From NCBI RefSeq assembly GCF_021390245.1, contig NZ_JAJUXH010000020.1, positions 1-64,000 on the forward strand: a stretch of DNA of 64,000 nt. Reading direction: 5' to 3'. This document shows positions 1-8,547 of this stretch, one piece after another (within the stretch, counting starts at the first letter, position 1; every line of letters begins with the position of its first letter). A program made the position numbers and the translations under genes. Source of the stretch: Dyadobacter sp. CY323 (GTDB taxonomy: Bacteria > Bacteroidota > Bacteroidia > Cytophagales > Spirosomataceae). The notes under the pieces are model-generated. The model was not told where the DNA came from. It made no database searches and worked only from the letters and a program-made list of their open reading frames with translations.

Positions 1-524
1 CCCAACCAGCATCTGTTTTCTGCCCCCGACCCCTGAAAGGGAGACAATAGCCATCCTCCCACGCAAACGCAAAAGTCCCCCTCGGGGGATTTAGGGGCAA
101 AGGAGCCCAACCAGCATCTGTTTTCTGCCCCCGACCCCTGAAGGGGAGAACAGTTGCCATCCTCCCACGTAAACGCAAAAGTCCCCCTCGGGGGATTTAG
201 GGGCAAAGGAGCCCAACCAGCATCTGTTTTCTGCCCCCGACCCCTGAAGGGGAGACAGTTGCCATCCTCCCATGCTAAACGCAAAAGTCCCCCTCGGGGG
301 ATTTAGGGGCAAAGGAGCTCAACCGGCATCTGTTTTCTGCCCCCGACCCCTGAAGGGGAGACAGTTGCTATCCCCATGCTAAATGCAAAAGTCCCCCTCG
401 GGGGATTTAGGGGCAAAGGAGCCCAACCAGCATTTGTTTTCTGCCCCCGACCCCTGAAGGGGAGAACAGTTGCCATCCTCCCACGTAAACGCAAAAGTCC
501 CCCTCGGGGGATTTAGGGGCAAAA
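1..524. repeat. Five tandem copies of a ~105 bp GC-rich intergenic repeat
   Basis: Copies start at about 1, 106, 212, 318 and 422 and are nearly identical apart from single-base changes and small indels. Each unit holds two short self-complementary blocks, one around CCCCTGAAGGGG and one around CCCCCTCGGGGG, so each can fold into two hairpins. Open frames of about 60-70 codons run through the array on the minus strand, but they only reflect the repeat. Short motifs of this kind (CCCCTAAATCCCCC-type) are common between genes in Bacteroidota; their function is not established. The array may continue to the left of the window. Confidence 0.9.
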
Positions 525-564
525 CAAGCACAAAGCCCCTCCACATAAAAACTTTTCAAAATCC

Positions 565-610
565 TTGCGCAACTATAAAGTTGCATCTATATTTGCAATC
601 ATAACGTTGC
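565..610 (+). promoter_or_regulatory. Promoter and paired operator of the ArsR-type regulator
   Basis: Two dyads with the same half-sites lie 26 bp apart just upstream of the ArsR gene: GCAAC-N6-GTTGC at 569-584 and GCAAT-N6-GTTGC at 595-610. A Bacteroidota -7 box TATATTTG sits at 588-595, between and touching the dyads, and a TTG at 565-567 could serve as the -33 element. Repressor bound here would block the promoter. Autoregulation is inferred from position. Confidence 0.55.
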
Positions 611-627
611 GAATTGAACTGAGAACA

Positions 628-966
628 ATGCCAAAAGAATTTAGAAGAGACGTTTTTCAGGCTATTGCTGATCCTACGCGGCGGGCGATATTGAGCTTGA
701 TCGCATTGCAGGCGATGACGCCCAATGCTTTGGCGGAGCATTTTGATACCAGCCGACAGGCGGTCTCGAAGCATATCAAGATTTTGACCGAATGTCAGCT
801 GGTTAGACAGGAATCGGCTGGCAGGGAAATTTATTATCATTTTAATGCAAAGCAGATGAGGGAGGTAGATCAGTGGCTGGAACAGTTTAAAAAGCTTTGG
901 GAAGATCGATTTAATCAACTAGACCAAGTATTAAATAACTTAAATCCAAATGATTATGAAAACTAA
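628..966 (+). CDS. ArsR-family winged-helix transcriptional regulator
   Basis: This 112-residue protein is a small DNA-binding repressor. It opens with RRDVFQAIADPTRRAILSLI, the typical first helices of the ArsR fold, followed by a helix-turn-helix around TSRQAVSKHIKIL and a wing around SAGREIYYHF. No cysteine metal site of the ArsR/SmtB type is visible, so the inducer is probably not a metal. The frame is open back to 565, but the ATG at 628 gives the family's usual N-terminus and leaves the operator dyads untranslated. Its end overlaps the next gene by 17 bp. ArsR plus SRPBCC pairs like this are common, and the regulator usually controls its partner. Confidence 0.88.
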   Translation: MPKEFRRDVFQAIADPTRRAILSLIALQAMTPNALAEHFDTSRQAVSKHIKILTECQLVRQESAGREIYYHFNAKQMREVDQWLEQFKKLWEDRFNQLDQVLNNLNPNDYEN

Positions 967-1456
967 CCTTTTGATGAATTTCACAGTTGACAAGGAAAAT
1001 AAGAAGGTCAATGTCGAGCGGGAATTTGCCGCGCCGGTAGCCCGCGTATGGGCTGCGTGGACGCAAAAAGAGCTGCTCGACCAATGGTGGGCGCCGAAAC
1101 CATGGAAAGCCAGAACGAAGGAAATGGATTTCAGGGAAGGCGGACACTGGCTATATGCGATGGTTGGCCCGGAGGGTGAGGAGCATTGGGCGCGCATGGA
1201 TTACAAATCGATCACGCCGCAAGAATCCTATTCATCAGAGGATATGTTTTGTGATGAAAATGGAACTCCAAGCGATTTTCTCCCCGGTTCTGGCTGGCTG
1301 ACCTCCTTTAATGCGGAGGGAGAAGGTACCGTAGTGAGCATCGTACTTTTGTTCAATGAACTTTCAGATCTTGAAAAGCACCTTGAAATGGGTTTCAAAG
1401 AAGGTTTTACAATGGGATTGGAGAATCTGGACGAGTTGCTCAAATCGCAGAAGTAA
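950..1456 (+). CDS. SRPBCC (AHSA1/CalC-type) domain protein
   Basis: The product has 168 residues and the AHSA1-like helix-grip fold. It starts with a beta strand ending in VEREFAAPVARVWAAWTQKE, then the characteristic WWAPKPW turn and FREGGHWLYAM, and ends in a long C-terminal helix around FKEGFTMGLENLDELL. Such proteins hold hydrophobic ligands in a cavity; the ligand here is unknown. The gene overlaps the regulator by 17 bp, which suggests coupled translation and one operon. ATG codons at 950 and 956 are both possible starts. Confidence 0.85.
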   Translation: MIMKTNLLMNFTVDKENKKVNVEREFAAPVARVWAAWTQKELLDQWWAPKPWKARTKEMDFREGGHWLYAMVGPEGEEHWARMDYKSITPQESYSSEDMFCDENGTPSDFLPGSGWLTSFNAEGEGTVVSIVLLFNELSDLEKHLEMGFKEGFTMGLENLDELLKSQK

Positions 1457-1478
1457 GAATTCATATAAGTATATTATA

Positions 1479-1518
1479 AGCTCCAAAACCGGTTTCGATC
1501 GGGTTTGGAGCTTTTTTT
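1479..1518 (+). terminator. Intrinsic terminator after the ArsR/SRPBCC operon
   Basis: AAGCTCCAAAACC pairs with GGGTTTGGAGCTT across a short loop and is followed by a run of T. Confidence 0.85.
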
Positions 1519-1565
1519 AGTACACTTTACTATATTACGTACCAAACAATTATTCACTCCATTCC

Positions 1566-3809
1566 ATGAGGCACGTTTCCCAAAAAAATCTTCATTACAT
1601 CTTAATATTCATACTGGCTTTGGTAAGTCAGGTTCATGCCCAGCAACTCATGGGTTTCGGCGCAGAGTCTGCAAAAAAGCAGCTGGATCTCGAAGCCGCT
1701 TTCGACAAACAGCTGAAAGCTGATAATCTGAAAGAATGGATGAAGATCATGACCGCCTATCCGCATCAGGTAGGCTCGGCGTATGGATTAAAGAATGCGC
1801 ATTACATAAAAGACAAGCTGACTTCCTGGGGTTTTGATACAAAAATCGACACCGTGCATGTGTTGTTCCCAACGCCCAAAGTAAGGATCCTGGAACTAAC
1901 TGAGCCAACAAAATTCAAGGCTTCTTTAATGGAAAAGCCATTTAAGGAAGATGGTACCTCGGGCCAGACGAAGGATGTGTTGCCGCCATACCATGCGTAC
2001 TCTGCGAATGGGGATGTAACGGCGGAGCTCGTCTTTGTGAATTATGGCATCCCTGCTGATTATGAGGAACTTGAAAGGCTTGGGATTGATGTAAAAGGCA
2101 AAATCGTAATTGCTAAGTATGGGAATTCCTGGCGTGGGATCAAACCGAAAGTGGCTTTTGAAAAAGGTGCGATCGGCTGCATTATTTATTCGGACCCGAA
2201 AGAAGACGGTTATTTTCAGGGAGATGTGTATCCAAAAGGTCCATTTAAAAATGAGACAGGTGCTCAGCGTGGCTCGGTTGTGGACTTGCCGCAGGCTCCT
2301 GGCGACCCGCTAACGAATGGATTTTATGCCAGCGGTGATAAAAAGAGATTAACTGTGGAGGAAGCTCCGTCGATGATGAAAATTCCGGTTCTGCCGATTT
2401 CTTACGCAGATGCATTGCCACTATTAAAAGCATTGGGCGGACAAGTTGCGCCAGCAGCCTGGCGTGGTGCATTGCCGATCACGTACCACATTGGTCCGGG
2501 TCCGGCAAAAGTGCATTTAAAACTCGAATTCAATTTTGATATTGTGCCTTGCTATAATGTGATCGCCACATTGAAAGGCAGCGAATTTCCGGATCAATGG
2601 GTACTTCGTGGCAACCACCATGATGCGTGGGTATTCGGTGCGGCCGATCCGGTGAGCGGCGCAGTGGCTGAATTGGAGGAAGCCCGCGCATTGGGTGAAT
2701 TGGTAAAAACGGGCTGGAAACCTAAAAGAACGATCGTGTATTGCTGGTGGGACGGAGAGGAGCCCGGCTTGCTGGGGTCGACGGAATGGGTGGAAAAGTA
2801 TCAGGATATTTTGAAGGAAAAGGCAGTGGTGTATGTGAATTCCGATGGTAATGGGCGCGGGTACCTGGGCGCGGGCGGCTCGCATACACTCGAAAAATTC
2901 ATCAATCAGGTTGGTCGCGATGTGATCGATCCGGAAAAAGGTACAAGCGTGCTCGAAAGACTGCGCTCAAAAACGATTGTGGACGGCAACCCGACAGCCA
3001 GGCAGGAAGCCCGCACGCGCCCCGACTTACGCATTGGCGCACTCGGTTCGGGCTCGGATTATACGCCATTTATTCAGCATTTGGGCATTTCGTCGCTTAA
3101 TCTGGGTTATGGCGGGGAAGATGCCGGAGGTGATTATCACTCGATTTTTGATTCGTATGATGATTACATCCGGTTTAAAGACGGCGATTTTGCATATGGG
3201 GTTACTTTGGCTAAAACCATTGGTCGCTCGGTACTCCGGTTCGCAAATGCAGAACTTCTGCCTTTCGAATTTGGCAACTTTTCGAACACGGTGCAGATGT
3301 ATGCCACAGACGTGAAAAAGCAACTGGAAACCGCGCGGACGGCTGCATTGGAACACAACAAGCTTCTTGCGGAAGGCCGTTTTGAGGCAGTAGCCGATCC
3401 CAAAGAACCGAAACAGAACATTACTAAAATGGAGGTGGCGCCGCACATCAATTTCGCGCCGCTCGAAAATGCATTGGCAAAGTTGGAGGAAAGTGCCGCA
3501 GCGTATTCCAAACTCATGGCGAAACCGGAAAGCATTTCGGCCGACAAAATCGCTCAGGTCAACCAGATTATTTACAAAACGGAACGTTACCTGATCAACC
3601 AAAAGGGTTTACCGAGACGTCCGTGGTACAAGCACCAGATTTACGCGCCCGGATTTTATACGGGTTATGGCGTAAAAACGCTGCCGATGATCCGGGAAGC
3701 CATTGAGCAGAAGAACTGGGCGGAGGCTGAGGAAGGTGTTTTGCGAGTGAGCGAGGTTTTGAAGAATTTTAGTGGGGAGATTGATAAAGCAGTAGGCTCG
3801 ATAAAGTAA
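1566..3809 (+). CDS. Secreted M28 metallopeptidase, glutamate carboxypeptidase II/transferrin-receptor type
   Basis: This 747-residue exported zinc peptidase probably trims peptides or C-terminal glutamate-like residues. Residues 1-26 form a signal peptide ending at QVHAQ. A protease-associated (PA) insert lies around 130-330, the M28 core around 330-560 and a TFR-type helical dimerisation domain at the C-terminus. The zinc and catalytic residues known from human GCPII can be matched: H351 and D361 (HHDAWVFGAADP), E398/E399 (DGEEPGLLGS), D427 (VNSDGNG) and H525 (DYHSIFDSYDD). Length and domain order fit the family. The next gene follows after 6 bp. Substrate is not predictable. Confidence 0.93.
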   Translation: MRHVSQKNLHYILIFILALVSQVHAQQLMGFGAESAKKQLDLEAAFDKQLKADNLKEWMKIMTAYPHQVGSAYGLKNAHYIKDKLTSWGFDTKIDTVHVLFPTPKVRILELTEPTKFKASLMEKPFKEDGTSGQTKDVLPPYHAYSANGDVTAELVFVNYGIPADYEELERLGIDVKGKIVIAKYGNSWRGIKPKVAFEKGAIGCIIYSDPKEDGYFQGDVYPKGPFKNETGAQRGSVVDLPQAPGDPLTNGFYASGDKKRLTVEEAPSMMKIPVLPISYADALPLLKALGGQVAPAAWRGALPITYHIGPGPAKVHLKLEFNFDIVPCYNVIATLKGSEFPDQWVLRGNHHDAWVFGAADPVSGAVAELEEARALGELVKTGWKPKRTIVYCWWDGEEPGLLGSTEWVEKYQDILKEKAVVYVNSDGNGRGYLGAGGSHTLEKFINQVGRDVIDPEKGTSVLERLRSKTIVDGNPTARQEARTRPDLRIGALGSGSDYTPFIQHLGISSLNLGYGGEDAGGDYHSIFDSYDDYIRFKDGDFAYGVTLAKTIGRSVLRFANAELLPFEFGNFSNTVQMYATDVKKQLETARTAALEHNKLLAEGRFEAVADPKEPKQNITKMEVAPHINFAPLENALAKLEESAAAYSKLMAKPESISADKIAQVNQIIYKTERYLINQKGLPRRPWYKHQIYAPGFYTGYGVKTLPMIREAIEQKNWAEAEEGVLRVSEVLKNFSGEIDKAVGSIK

Positions 3810-3815
3810 AGCAGA

Positions 3816-4559
3816 ATGAGAGTTGCATTTGCGTTCCTGATCTTCATGGTTTCCCTGAATGCCTCGGGGCAGGTTACGATTGTTTCCGGGAACAATTTCA
3901 ACTTCGTCAATGGTGTTTATTCCAAAAAAAGCATTGACAAAGAACGTCTTGAAGCGACTGGCTCTATCATTGAACCTCAGACGGAAATTGCTGCTAATGC
4001 CGAGGATTTCGCTTTTTTGTTTACCCCGAAAACAGGAATTCTCTTATTTGAATCTAAAAACCTGAACAACCCGGAAGGCATTGCCGGAAAACTGCTAGCT
4101 AACTCGATTGTCCGTATCGATACCGTTTTTCATAATCAGGCATATCGTACGCAAGGTCAGCCGGAATTTACTTTTGATATGGTTTATGCATTGAAGATCA
4201 ATGGGAAAATGTACTACACCGATTTCCGGCCCCATGATTTTGTGCCATTTAGATATGCATTAAAAGATCATCGGCAACGGTTTTTGCTGGCGGCGCAATC
4301 CACCGGCTATGATATGTATGCCGACAAAGGTTATCCCAATCATTTCCACGTCGCCATTTTTTCAGAACAGGGAAAAACAATGCATTTGCATTATGTCAGT
4401 GAAGAATTACCGTTCGATTTTGAAAATGAATTCTGGGAGGATACAAGTGTCAAATATGATTATAACTCAGCGACAAAGGAACTCCACTTCGAAATGGAAG
4501 GAGAGCCGCATTACAAAGCCATTTGGAATGGGACGAAATTAAAAAGGTCCGATTTGTGA
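3816..4559 (+). CDS. Secreted protein of unknown function
   Basis: I do not recognise this 247-residue protein. Residues 1-19 look like a signal peptide (hydrophobic core FAFLIFMVSLNA, cut near ASGQ). The mature part is mostly beta-type, with repeated aromatic strands such as HFHVAIFSEQGKTMHLHYV and a C-terminal stretch ending KAIWNGTKLKRSDL. It starts 6 bp after the M28 peptidase and is likely cotranscribed with it. A periplasmic location is inferred. Confidence 0.75.
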   Translation: MRVAFAFLIFMVSLNASGQVTIVSGNNFNFVNGVYSKKSIDKERLEATGSIIEPQTEIAANAEDFAFLFTPKTGILLFESKNLNNPEGIAGKLLANSIVRIDTVFHNQAYRTQGQPEFTFDMVYALKINGKMYYTDFRPHDFVPFRYALKDHRQRFLLAAQSTGYDMYADKGYPNHFHVAIFSEQGKTMHLHYVSEELPFDFENEFWEDTSVKYDYNSATKELHFEMEGEPHYKAIWNGTKLKRSDL

Positions 4560-4640
4560 CATTTCGATGGCAGCAGCGAATAATTAAGAAAACAAATCAT
4601 TATTCTTAAATTATTCCGAAATGAAAAACAACTCCTGCCA

Positions 4641-5150
4641 ATGCCCCTGACCCGAGATGCCCCGACTTTCCTGGCCGTTATGGAGGCGAACAAGGGTATT
4701 ATCTACAAGGTTGCCAATGCGTATTGCCGCGATCCCGAAAACCGAAAAGACCTCATTCAGGAAATAGTCATTCAGCTGTGGCTAGGTTTTCCAAAATACG
4801 ACGAGCAATTCAGGATAACCACATGGATGTACCGTATAGCCCTAAACGTTTCCATTTCTTTTTACCGGAAAGAAAATGTCAGGGAGAAAATCAATGCGCC
4901 GCTGAGACCGGATATTATGGATCTCACGGAGGATATCGGTACACCGGAGCCGGATTCTGACATTGGTACGCTACACCGGTTTATCCGCGAACTCAGGGAA
5001 TTCGACCGGGCAATCATCCTGCTTTATCTGGAAGAAAACAGTCAGCAGGAAATCGCGGAAATTCTCGGCATCACATCCACAAATGTTTCTACGAAAATTT
5101 CGAGGATCAAAGAACAACTCAAACAAAAATTTCAGGCATTAAAATCATAA
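4641..5150 (+). CDS. ECF-type RNA polymerase sigma factor
   Basis: This 169-residue protein has region 2 (VANAYCRDPENRKDLIQEIV, then LWLGFPKYDEQFRITTWMYR) and region 4 (FDRAIILLYLEENSQQEIAE with the helix-turn-helix ILGITSTNVSTKISRIKEQL). Nothing suggests a C-terminal extension. It is followed 5 bp later by a membrane protein gene that may hold it inactive. An upstream ATG at 4621 opens only a nine-codon frame, so 4641 is preferred. Confidence 0.93.
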   Translation: MPLTRDAPTFLAVMEANKGIIYKVANAYCRDPENRKDLIQEIVIQLWLGFPKYDEQFRITTWMYRIALNVSISFYRKENVREKINAPLRPDIMDLTEDIGTPEPDSDIGTLHRFIRELREFDRAIILLYLEENSQQEIAEILGITSTNVSTKISRIKEQLKQKFQALKS

Positions 5151-5155
5151 ACAAA

Positions 5156-5806
5156 ATGGAAGAAACTGAATTAATGGCACTCTGGAAAAGCTACGACCGG
5201 AAGCTGGAACAAAATCTGGTATTGAACCGCAAAAACACGGAAGATATCACCCGCATGAAGATCGGCTCACTGCTGGGATCAATGAAACCGGTCAAACTAT
5301 TTACCATTATCATTGGCATTTTGTGGATCGCATTTGTCGATACGATCATTATCGCAACCTGGTCTTATGCCAGCCCGTTTTTTCTGGTTTCCGCGATCAT
5401 CCAGGTGTTGTTGACGAAGGCCGCGATTGTTGTTTATGCATACCAAATAATCCTCATTTACCAGACCGATATCAGTGAATCTTTGCTAAAAACGCAGGAA
5501 CGGATTGCTCGTCTGCAATCTTCCACGATCCAAATCACCCGCATTCTGTTTCTCCAGTTTCCGGTTTGGACTACGTTTTACATTAGTGATGCATTGATAA
5601 AAAATGGCGGAGTTACTTTTTACCTGATCCAGGGAGTAGTGACCGCGGTACTTACCTTTCTTGCGTGGTGGTTTTTTACAAATATCAAATTCGAGAACCG
5701 GGATAAAAACTGGTTCAGGCTGATTTTTGCCGGAAAAGAATGGGAGCCGACGATCCATGCAATGGATTTGCTGGGGGAAATTGAGGGGTATAAATTGGTA
5801 AAATAG
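5156..5806 (+). CDS. Four-helix membrane protein, possible anti-sigma partner
   Basis: This 216-residue protein has a charged cytoplasmic-looking N-terminus of about 45 residues, then four hydrophobic segments around FTIIIGILWIAFVDTIIIA, SAIIQVLLTKAAIVVYAY, ILFLQFPVWTTFYISDALI and GVVTAVLTFLAWWFF. It has no recognisable zinc-binding anti-sigma motif. Close linkage to the sigma gene suggests it regulates the factor, but this is inference from position. Confidence 0.8.
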   Translation: MEETELMALWKSYDRKLEQNLVLNRKNTEDITRMKIGSLLGSMKPVKLFTIIIGILWIAFVDTIIIATWSYASPFFLVSAIIQVLLTKAAIVVYAYQIILIYQTDISESLLKTQERIARLQSSTIQITRILFLQFPVWTTFYISDALIKNGGVTFYLIQGVVTAVLTFLAWWFFTNIKFENRDKNWFRLIFAGKEWEPTIHAMDLLGEIEGYKLVK

Positions 5807-5807
5807 C

Positions 5808-5862
5808 GGAATGTATCCTCGAAAATCTAACATGCAGTGTTAGATTTTCGAGGATACATTCC
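5808..5862. repeat. 25 bp perfect inverted repeat
   Basis: The left arm is 5808-5832 and the right arm 5838-5862; they are exact reverse complements around the loop TGCAG. The structure begins 2 bp after the stop codon of the membrane protein. No T-run follows, so it is not a standard intrinsic terminator, though it could still end or protect the transcript. Confidence 0.9.
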
Positions 5863-5923
5863 CATTAAGCGCTACTGGCACGATTTTGGATTATACCGTT
5901 GTATAACCATCCATCTATAAAAG

Positions 5924-6361
5924 ATGAAATCACTAATTTCAATGTTATTCGCGCTGGTAATTTTGAACGCTTGTAACAGTAATTCTGACAATAATGAAGC
6001 AGCTTTGAAGGCAAAACAGGCGACTATTGATTCTATGAAAATGGCGCTTGAAAAGCAGGCAGTTGTAGACTCGATGAATGCAGTAATGGCGCAGCGTGAG
6101 GAGGAGAGAGCTAAGGAAGAAAAGCAGCAGGTTGTCGCAAATAGCTACAGTGCGCCCGCAGAAACACCTAAAAAGAAAAAATGGAACCACACCGCCAAAG
6201 GTGCAGTAGTGGGGGCTGGTACCGGGGCAATTACCGGTGCGATCGTCAACAAAAAACGCGGCGAAGGTGCATTGATCGGTAGCCTGATCGGAGCTGGCGT
6301 AGGTGCCGGAACTGGTGCGATTGTTGACAATTCGAAAAAGAAAAAAGAGAAACAACAATAG
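5924..6361 (+). CDS. Glycine-zipper lipoprotein
   Basis: The product has 145 residues. A lipoprotein signal ends in ILNAC (lipidated Cys 17). A charged helix follows (about 25-75), then a lysine-rich linker (KKKKW), then a glycine zipper with repeated GxxxG spacing (GAVVGAGTGAITGAIV and GALIGSLIGAGVGAGTGAIV), and a basic tail KKKKEKQQ. Such zippers insert into or associate with envelope membranes; YMGG-like and OmpA-linker proteins share the layout. Its specific role is unknown. Confidence 0.85.
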   Translation: MKSLISMLFALVILNACNSNSDNNEAALKAKQATIDSMKMALEKQAVVDSMNAVMAQREEERAKEEKQQVVANSYSAPAETPKKKKWNHTAKGAVVGAGTGAITGAIVNKKRGEGALIGSLIGAGVGAGTGAIVDNSKKKKEKQQ

Positions 6362-6381
6362 TCAAATTCAATAACTGCATT

Positions 6382-6428
6382 ATCCCTGCAACTCGACATC
6401 GTGTTAGAATTGCAGGGATTTTTCTTTT
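6382..6428 (+). terminator. Intrinsic terminator
   Basis: ATCCCTGCAA at 6382-6391 pairs with TTGCAGGGAT at 6410-6419, followed by a T-rich run. Confidence 0.85.
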
Positions 6429-6447
6429 AATCCAAACAAACATAGAA

Positions 6448-7212
6448 ATGGCCTGGAACCCAGAAACGTACAATCAATTCAAATCAGACCGGTTCAGACC
6501 GTTCTATGATCTGCTTGAACTGGTAAAAGTAAAACCTGGAATGGAGGTCATCGATCTCGGTTGCGGTACCGGCGAGCTTACGCGGAAATTGGCAGACTCA
6601 TTGCCGGATTCCACCGTTTTAGGTATTGATTCGTCTGAGGAAATGCTCCGCGATTCACTGGCATTTGCCAACAATCGGGTGAGATTTGAGCAGCGGACCA
6701 TTGAGGAACAGGTTGGGTTGGATGGTAAATACGATCTGGTCTTTTCGAATGCGGCAGTCCAATGGGTGGACGACCACGAGACGCTTTTTCCCAACATCAT
6801 TTCAATGCTCAAACCGGGCGGGCAATTGCTGATCCAGATGCCCGATCAGCATCATAATATTTCCAACCGGATGCTGAATCGGTTAGCTGAAAAAGAACCT
6901 TTTAGAACTGCATTGCAAGGCTGGACACGGACTTCGCCTGTTCTCGACATCGACCAGTACGCCCGCATTCTTTTTGAGCAGAGAAGTCGGGTTATGAATG
7001 TATTTGAGAAAATATATCCGCTCGTTTTGCAAGATTCCAATGCATTGTTCGATTGGGTTTCCGGCACTGCGCTGATTCCATATACCGAAAAACTGGATGG
7101 AGAAATCCGCGATGAATTCATTTCGGAATACAGGAGATTATTACAGGAAAAATTCGAAAAGCCGCCTGTTTTTTATCCATTTAAACGAATCATTCTGGAA
7201 GCAACTTTTTGA
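6448..7212 (+). CDS. Trans-aconitate 2-methyltransferase-like SAM methyltransferase
   Basis: This 254-residue class I methyltransferase follows the E. coli Tam layout. It begins AWNPETYNQF, has the SAM-binding loop VIDLGCGTGELT at residues 34-45, the acidic motif GIDSSEEML, the motif SNAAVQWVDDH and the post-motif LKPGGQLLIQMPD. Tam methylates trans-aconitate to limit its inhibition of aconitase. The match in motif spacing and length is good, but the substrate is inferred from family resemblance. Confidence 0.8.
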   Translation: MAWNPETYNQFKSDRFRPFYDLLELVKVKPGMEVIDLGCGTGELTRKLADSLPDSTVLGIDSSEEMLRDSLAFANNRVRFEQRTIEEQVGLDGKYDLVFSNAAVQWVDDHETLFPNIISMLKPGGQLLIQMPDQHHNISNRMLNRLAEKEPFRTALQGWTRTSPVLDIDQYARILFEQRSRVMNVFEKIYPLVLQDSNALFDWVSGTALIPYTEKLDGEIRDEFISEYRRLLQEKFEKPPVFYPFKRIILEATF

Positions 7213-7304
7213 TTTAACCAAGAAATAGGCTTTACTTAAGTGCGATTTTATCGGTAAAAATTTATCTTTAAACGATTAACTTTTTACTTTATAAACCTGC
7301 CACG

Positions 7305-7659
7305 ATGAGAAGACTATTTCTTTCGTTAATAATTCTTGCATGTAGTATTCAAAACCGCACCTCTCAATACTTCGATAAAGGAAAACTCGATAAGATCACA
7401 CTCAGCATGTTGCTCAACCACCGCAGCGGCATCCACAAGTTTACAAGTGGGCCCGATTACCTGACCTGGAACACGCAGCCGAAAAATGAGACGGAGATGG
7501 TCAGTATCATTTAAAAAGGGAGTAGCGATTATCCATTGCGATGCTGAGCGAGTTTTTAAGTTTGATCAGGCCGGGGTCGTGATGGAGTTCAATCCAAATG
7601 AAAAGCAAATGACTTTAAAGCAGGGCGGGGCGGTGTATGAGTTTACAAAAGAATTGTAA
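7305..7659 (+). pseudogene. Internally deleted serine hydrolase (beta-lactamase family)
   Basis: The first part, 7305-7514, encodes an N-terminal signal and the block LSMLLNHRSGIHKFT, which is typical of class C-like serine hydrolases just after the active-site region, and then stops. A separate stretch at about 7543-7659 encodes the family's C-terminal ending (FDQAGVVMEFNPNEKQMTLK through EFTKEL, then stop). The catalytic SxxK segment and the central several hundred residues are missing. This is a gene remnant, not a working enzyme. Confidence 0.75.
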
Positions 7660-7661
7660 CA

Positions 7662-8315
7662 ATGGTAAAGTGCATTATATTCGATTTTGACGGGACGCTG
7701 GCGGATTCAAAGGATGTCTTTATTTCGGTTTACAACCAAATTGCAGCGAAAAATAAGTACAGAGCAATCGAACCGGATACTCTGGCGTATTTACAAACCT
7801 TAACTATAAATGAGCGCTGCCGCTACCTGAAAGTTCCCGTGTACCGAATCCCATTTCTCGCGGTCGAGTTCTTGAATTTGTATAAAAATGCATTGCAGCA
7901 TGTGAAGTTGTTTGAGGGGATCAGGGAAATGCTCCAGTCGCTCCACCGGGAAGGGTTTGAGACTGCCATTATTTCTTCCAATGTGAAAAGTAATATCGAA
8001 TTATTTCTGAAAGCCAACGAAATCGGATCAATCACCCGGATTTATTGTAGCAGAAGTCTTTTTGGAAAGGATAAGCTGATAAAAGCATTCCTGAAAAAAT
8101 ACGGAATGACAGCAGATCAGATATTATATGTAGGCGATGAATTACGGGATATTGTCGCCTGCAAGAAAGCCGGCGTTCGGGTGGCCTGGGTAGAGTGGGG
8201 GTATGATATCAGGCAGGCGGTTATTGATGCCGATCCTGATTATTTGTTGTCGAAACCCGCTGATATTCTTAGTATTTTGAATGCGGAAATAAACAGTCAA
8301 AGTCAGCTTAACTAG
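7662..8315 (+). CDS. HAD-family phosphatase, phosphoglycolate phosphatase-like
   Basis: This 217-residue hydrolase has motif I FDFDGTLADS (nucleophile D8, acid D10), motif II IISSN, a conserved lysine in GKDKLIKAFLKK and motif IV YVGDELRDIVACKKAG. The helical cap between motifs I and II is the size of subclass I caps (beta-phosphoglucomutase or Gph type). It removes phosphate from a small metabolite; the substrate cannot be named. It starts 3 bp after the serine hydrolase remnant. Confidence 0.88.
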   Translation: MVKCIIFDFDGTLADSKDVFISVYNQIAAKNKYRAIEPDTLAYLQTLTINERCRYLKVPVYRIPFLAVEFLNLYKNALQHVKLFEGIREMLQSLHREGFETAIISSNVKSNIELFLKANEIGSITRIYCSRSLFGKDKLIKAFLKKYGMTADQILYVGDELRDIVACKKAGVRVAWVEWGYDIRQAVIDADPDYLLSKPADILSILNAEINSQSQLN

Positions 8316-8326
8316 TCAAATCCGGC

Positions 8327-8473
8327 CTAGTACCTTTTCATGAACAATGAAAACGGCCAGAAAGCCGCTGCGACAAATGCTTTGGTGAAATTAGGTTTCT
8401 CCGGATTCATTCTAACGGCTTTCATGCAATACCACAACAATACAATGCCCGAGATAATCAATACTGCTGCCAT
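8327..8473 (-). CDS. Small membrane protein, 48 residues
   Basis: A leftward open frame of 48 codons fills the gap between two rightward genes. Two hydrophobic stretches, VLIISGIVLLWYCM and FVAAAFWPFSLFM, are joined by a polar linker with RMNPEKPN. A double-spanning or hairpin membrane peptide is likely. I recognise no family. The composition is protein-like rather than random, and no other feature explains the gap. Confidence 0.5.
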   Translation of the reverse strand: MAAVLIISGIVLLWYCMKAVRMNPEKPNFTKAFVAAAFWPFSLFMKRY

Positions 8474-8547
8474 TTGATTTCAACAAGATGGTTTTGAATA
8501 AATTGATAATGACCTGAATTTACAGTTTCTTTTTAATACAGCAAACT

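Noticed and set aside
91..494. Two minus-strand open frames of 63-73 codons in the repeat array
   Set aside because: Their similarity comes entirely from the tandem repeat; there is no independent protein signal.
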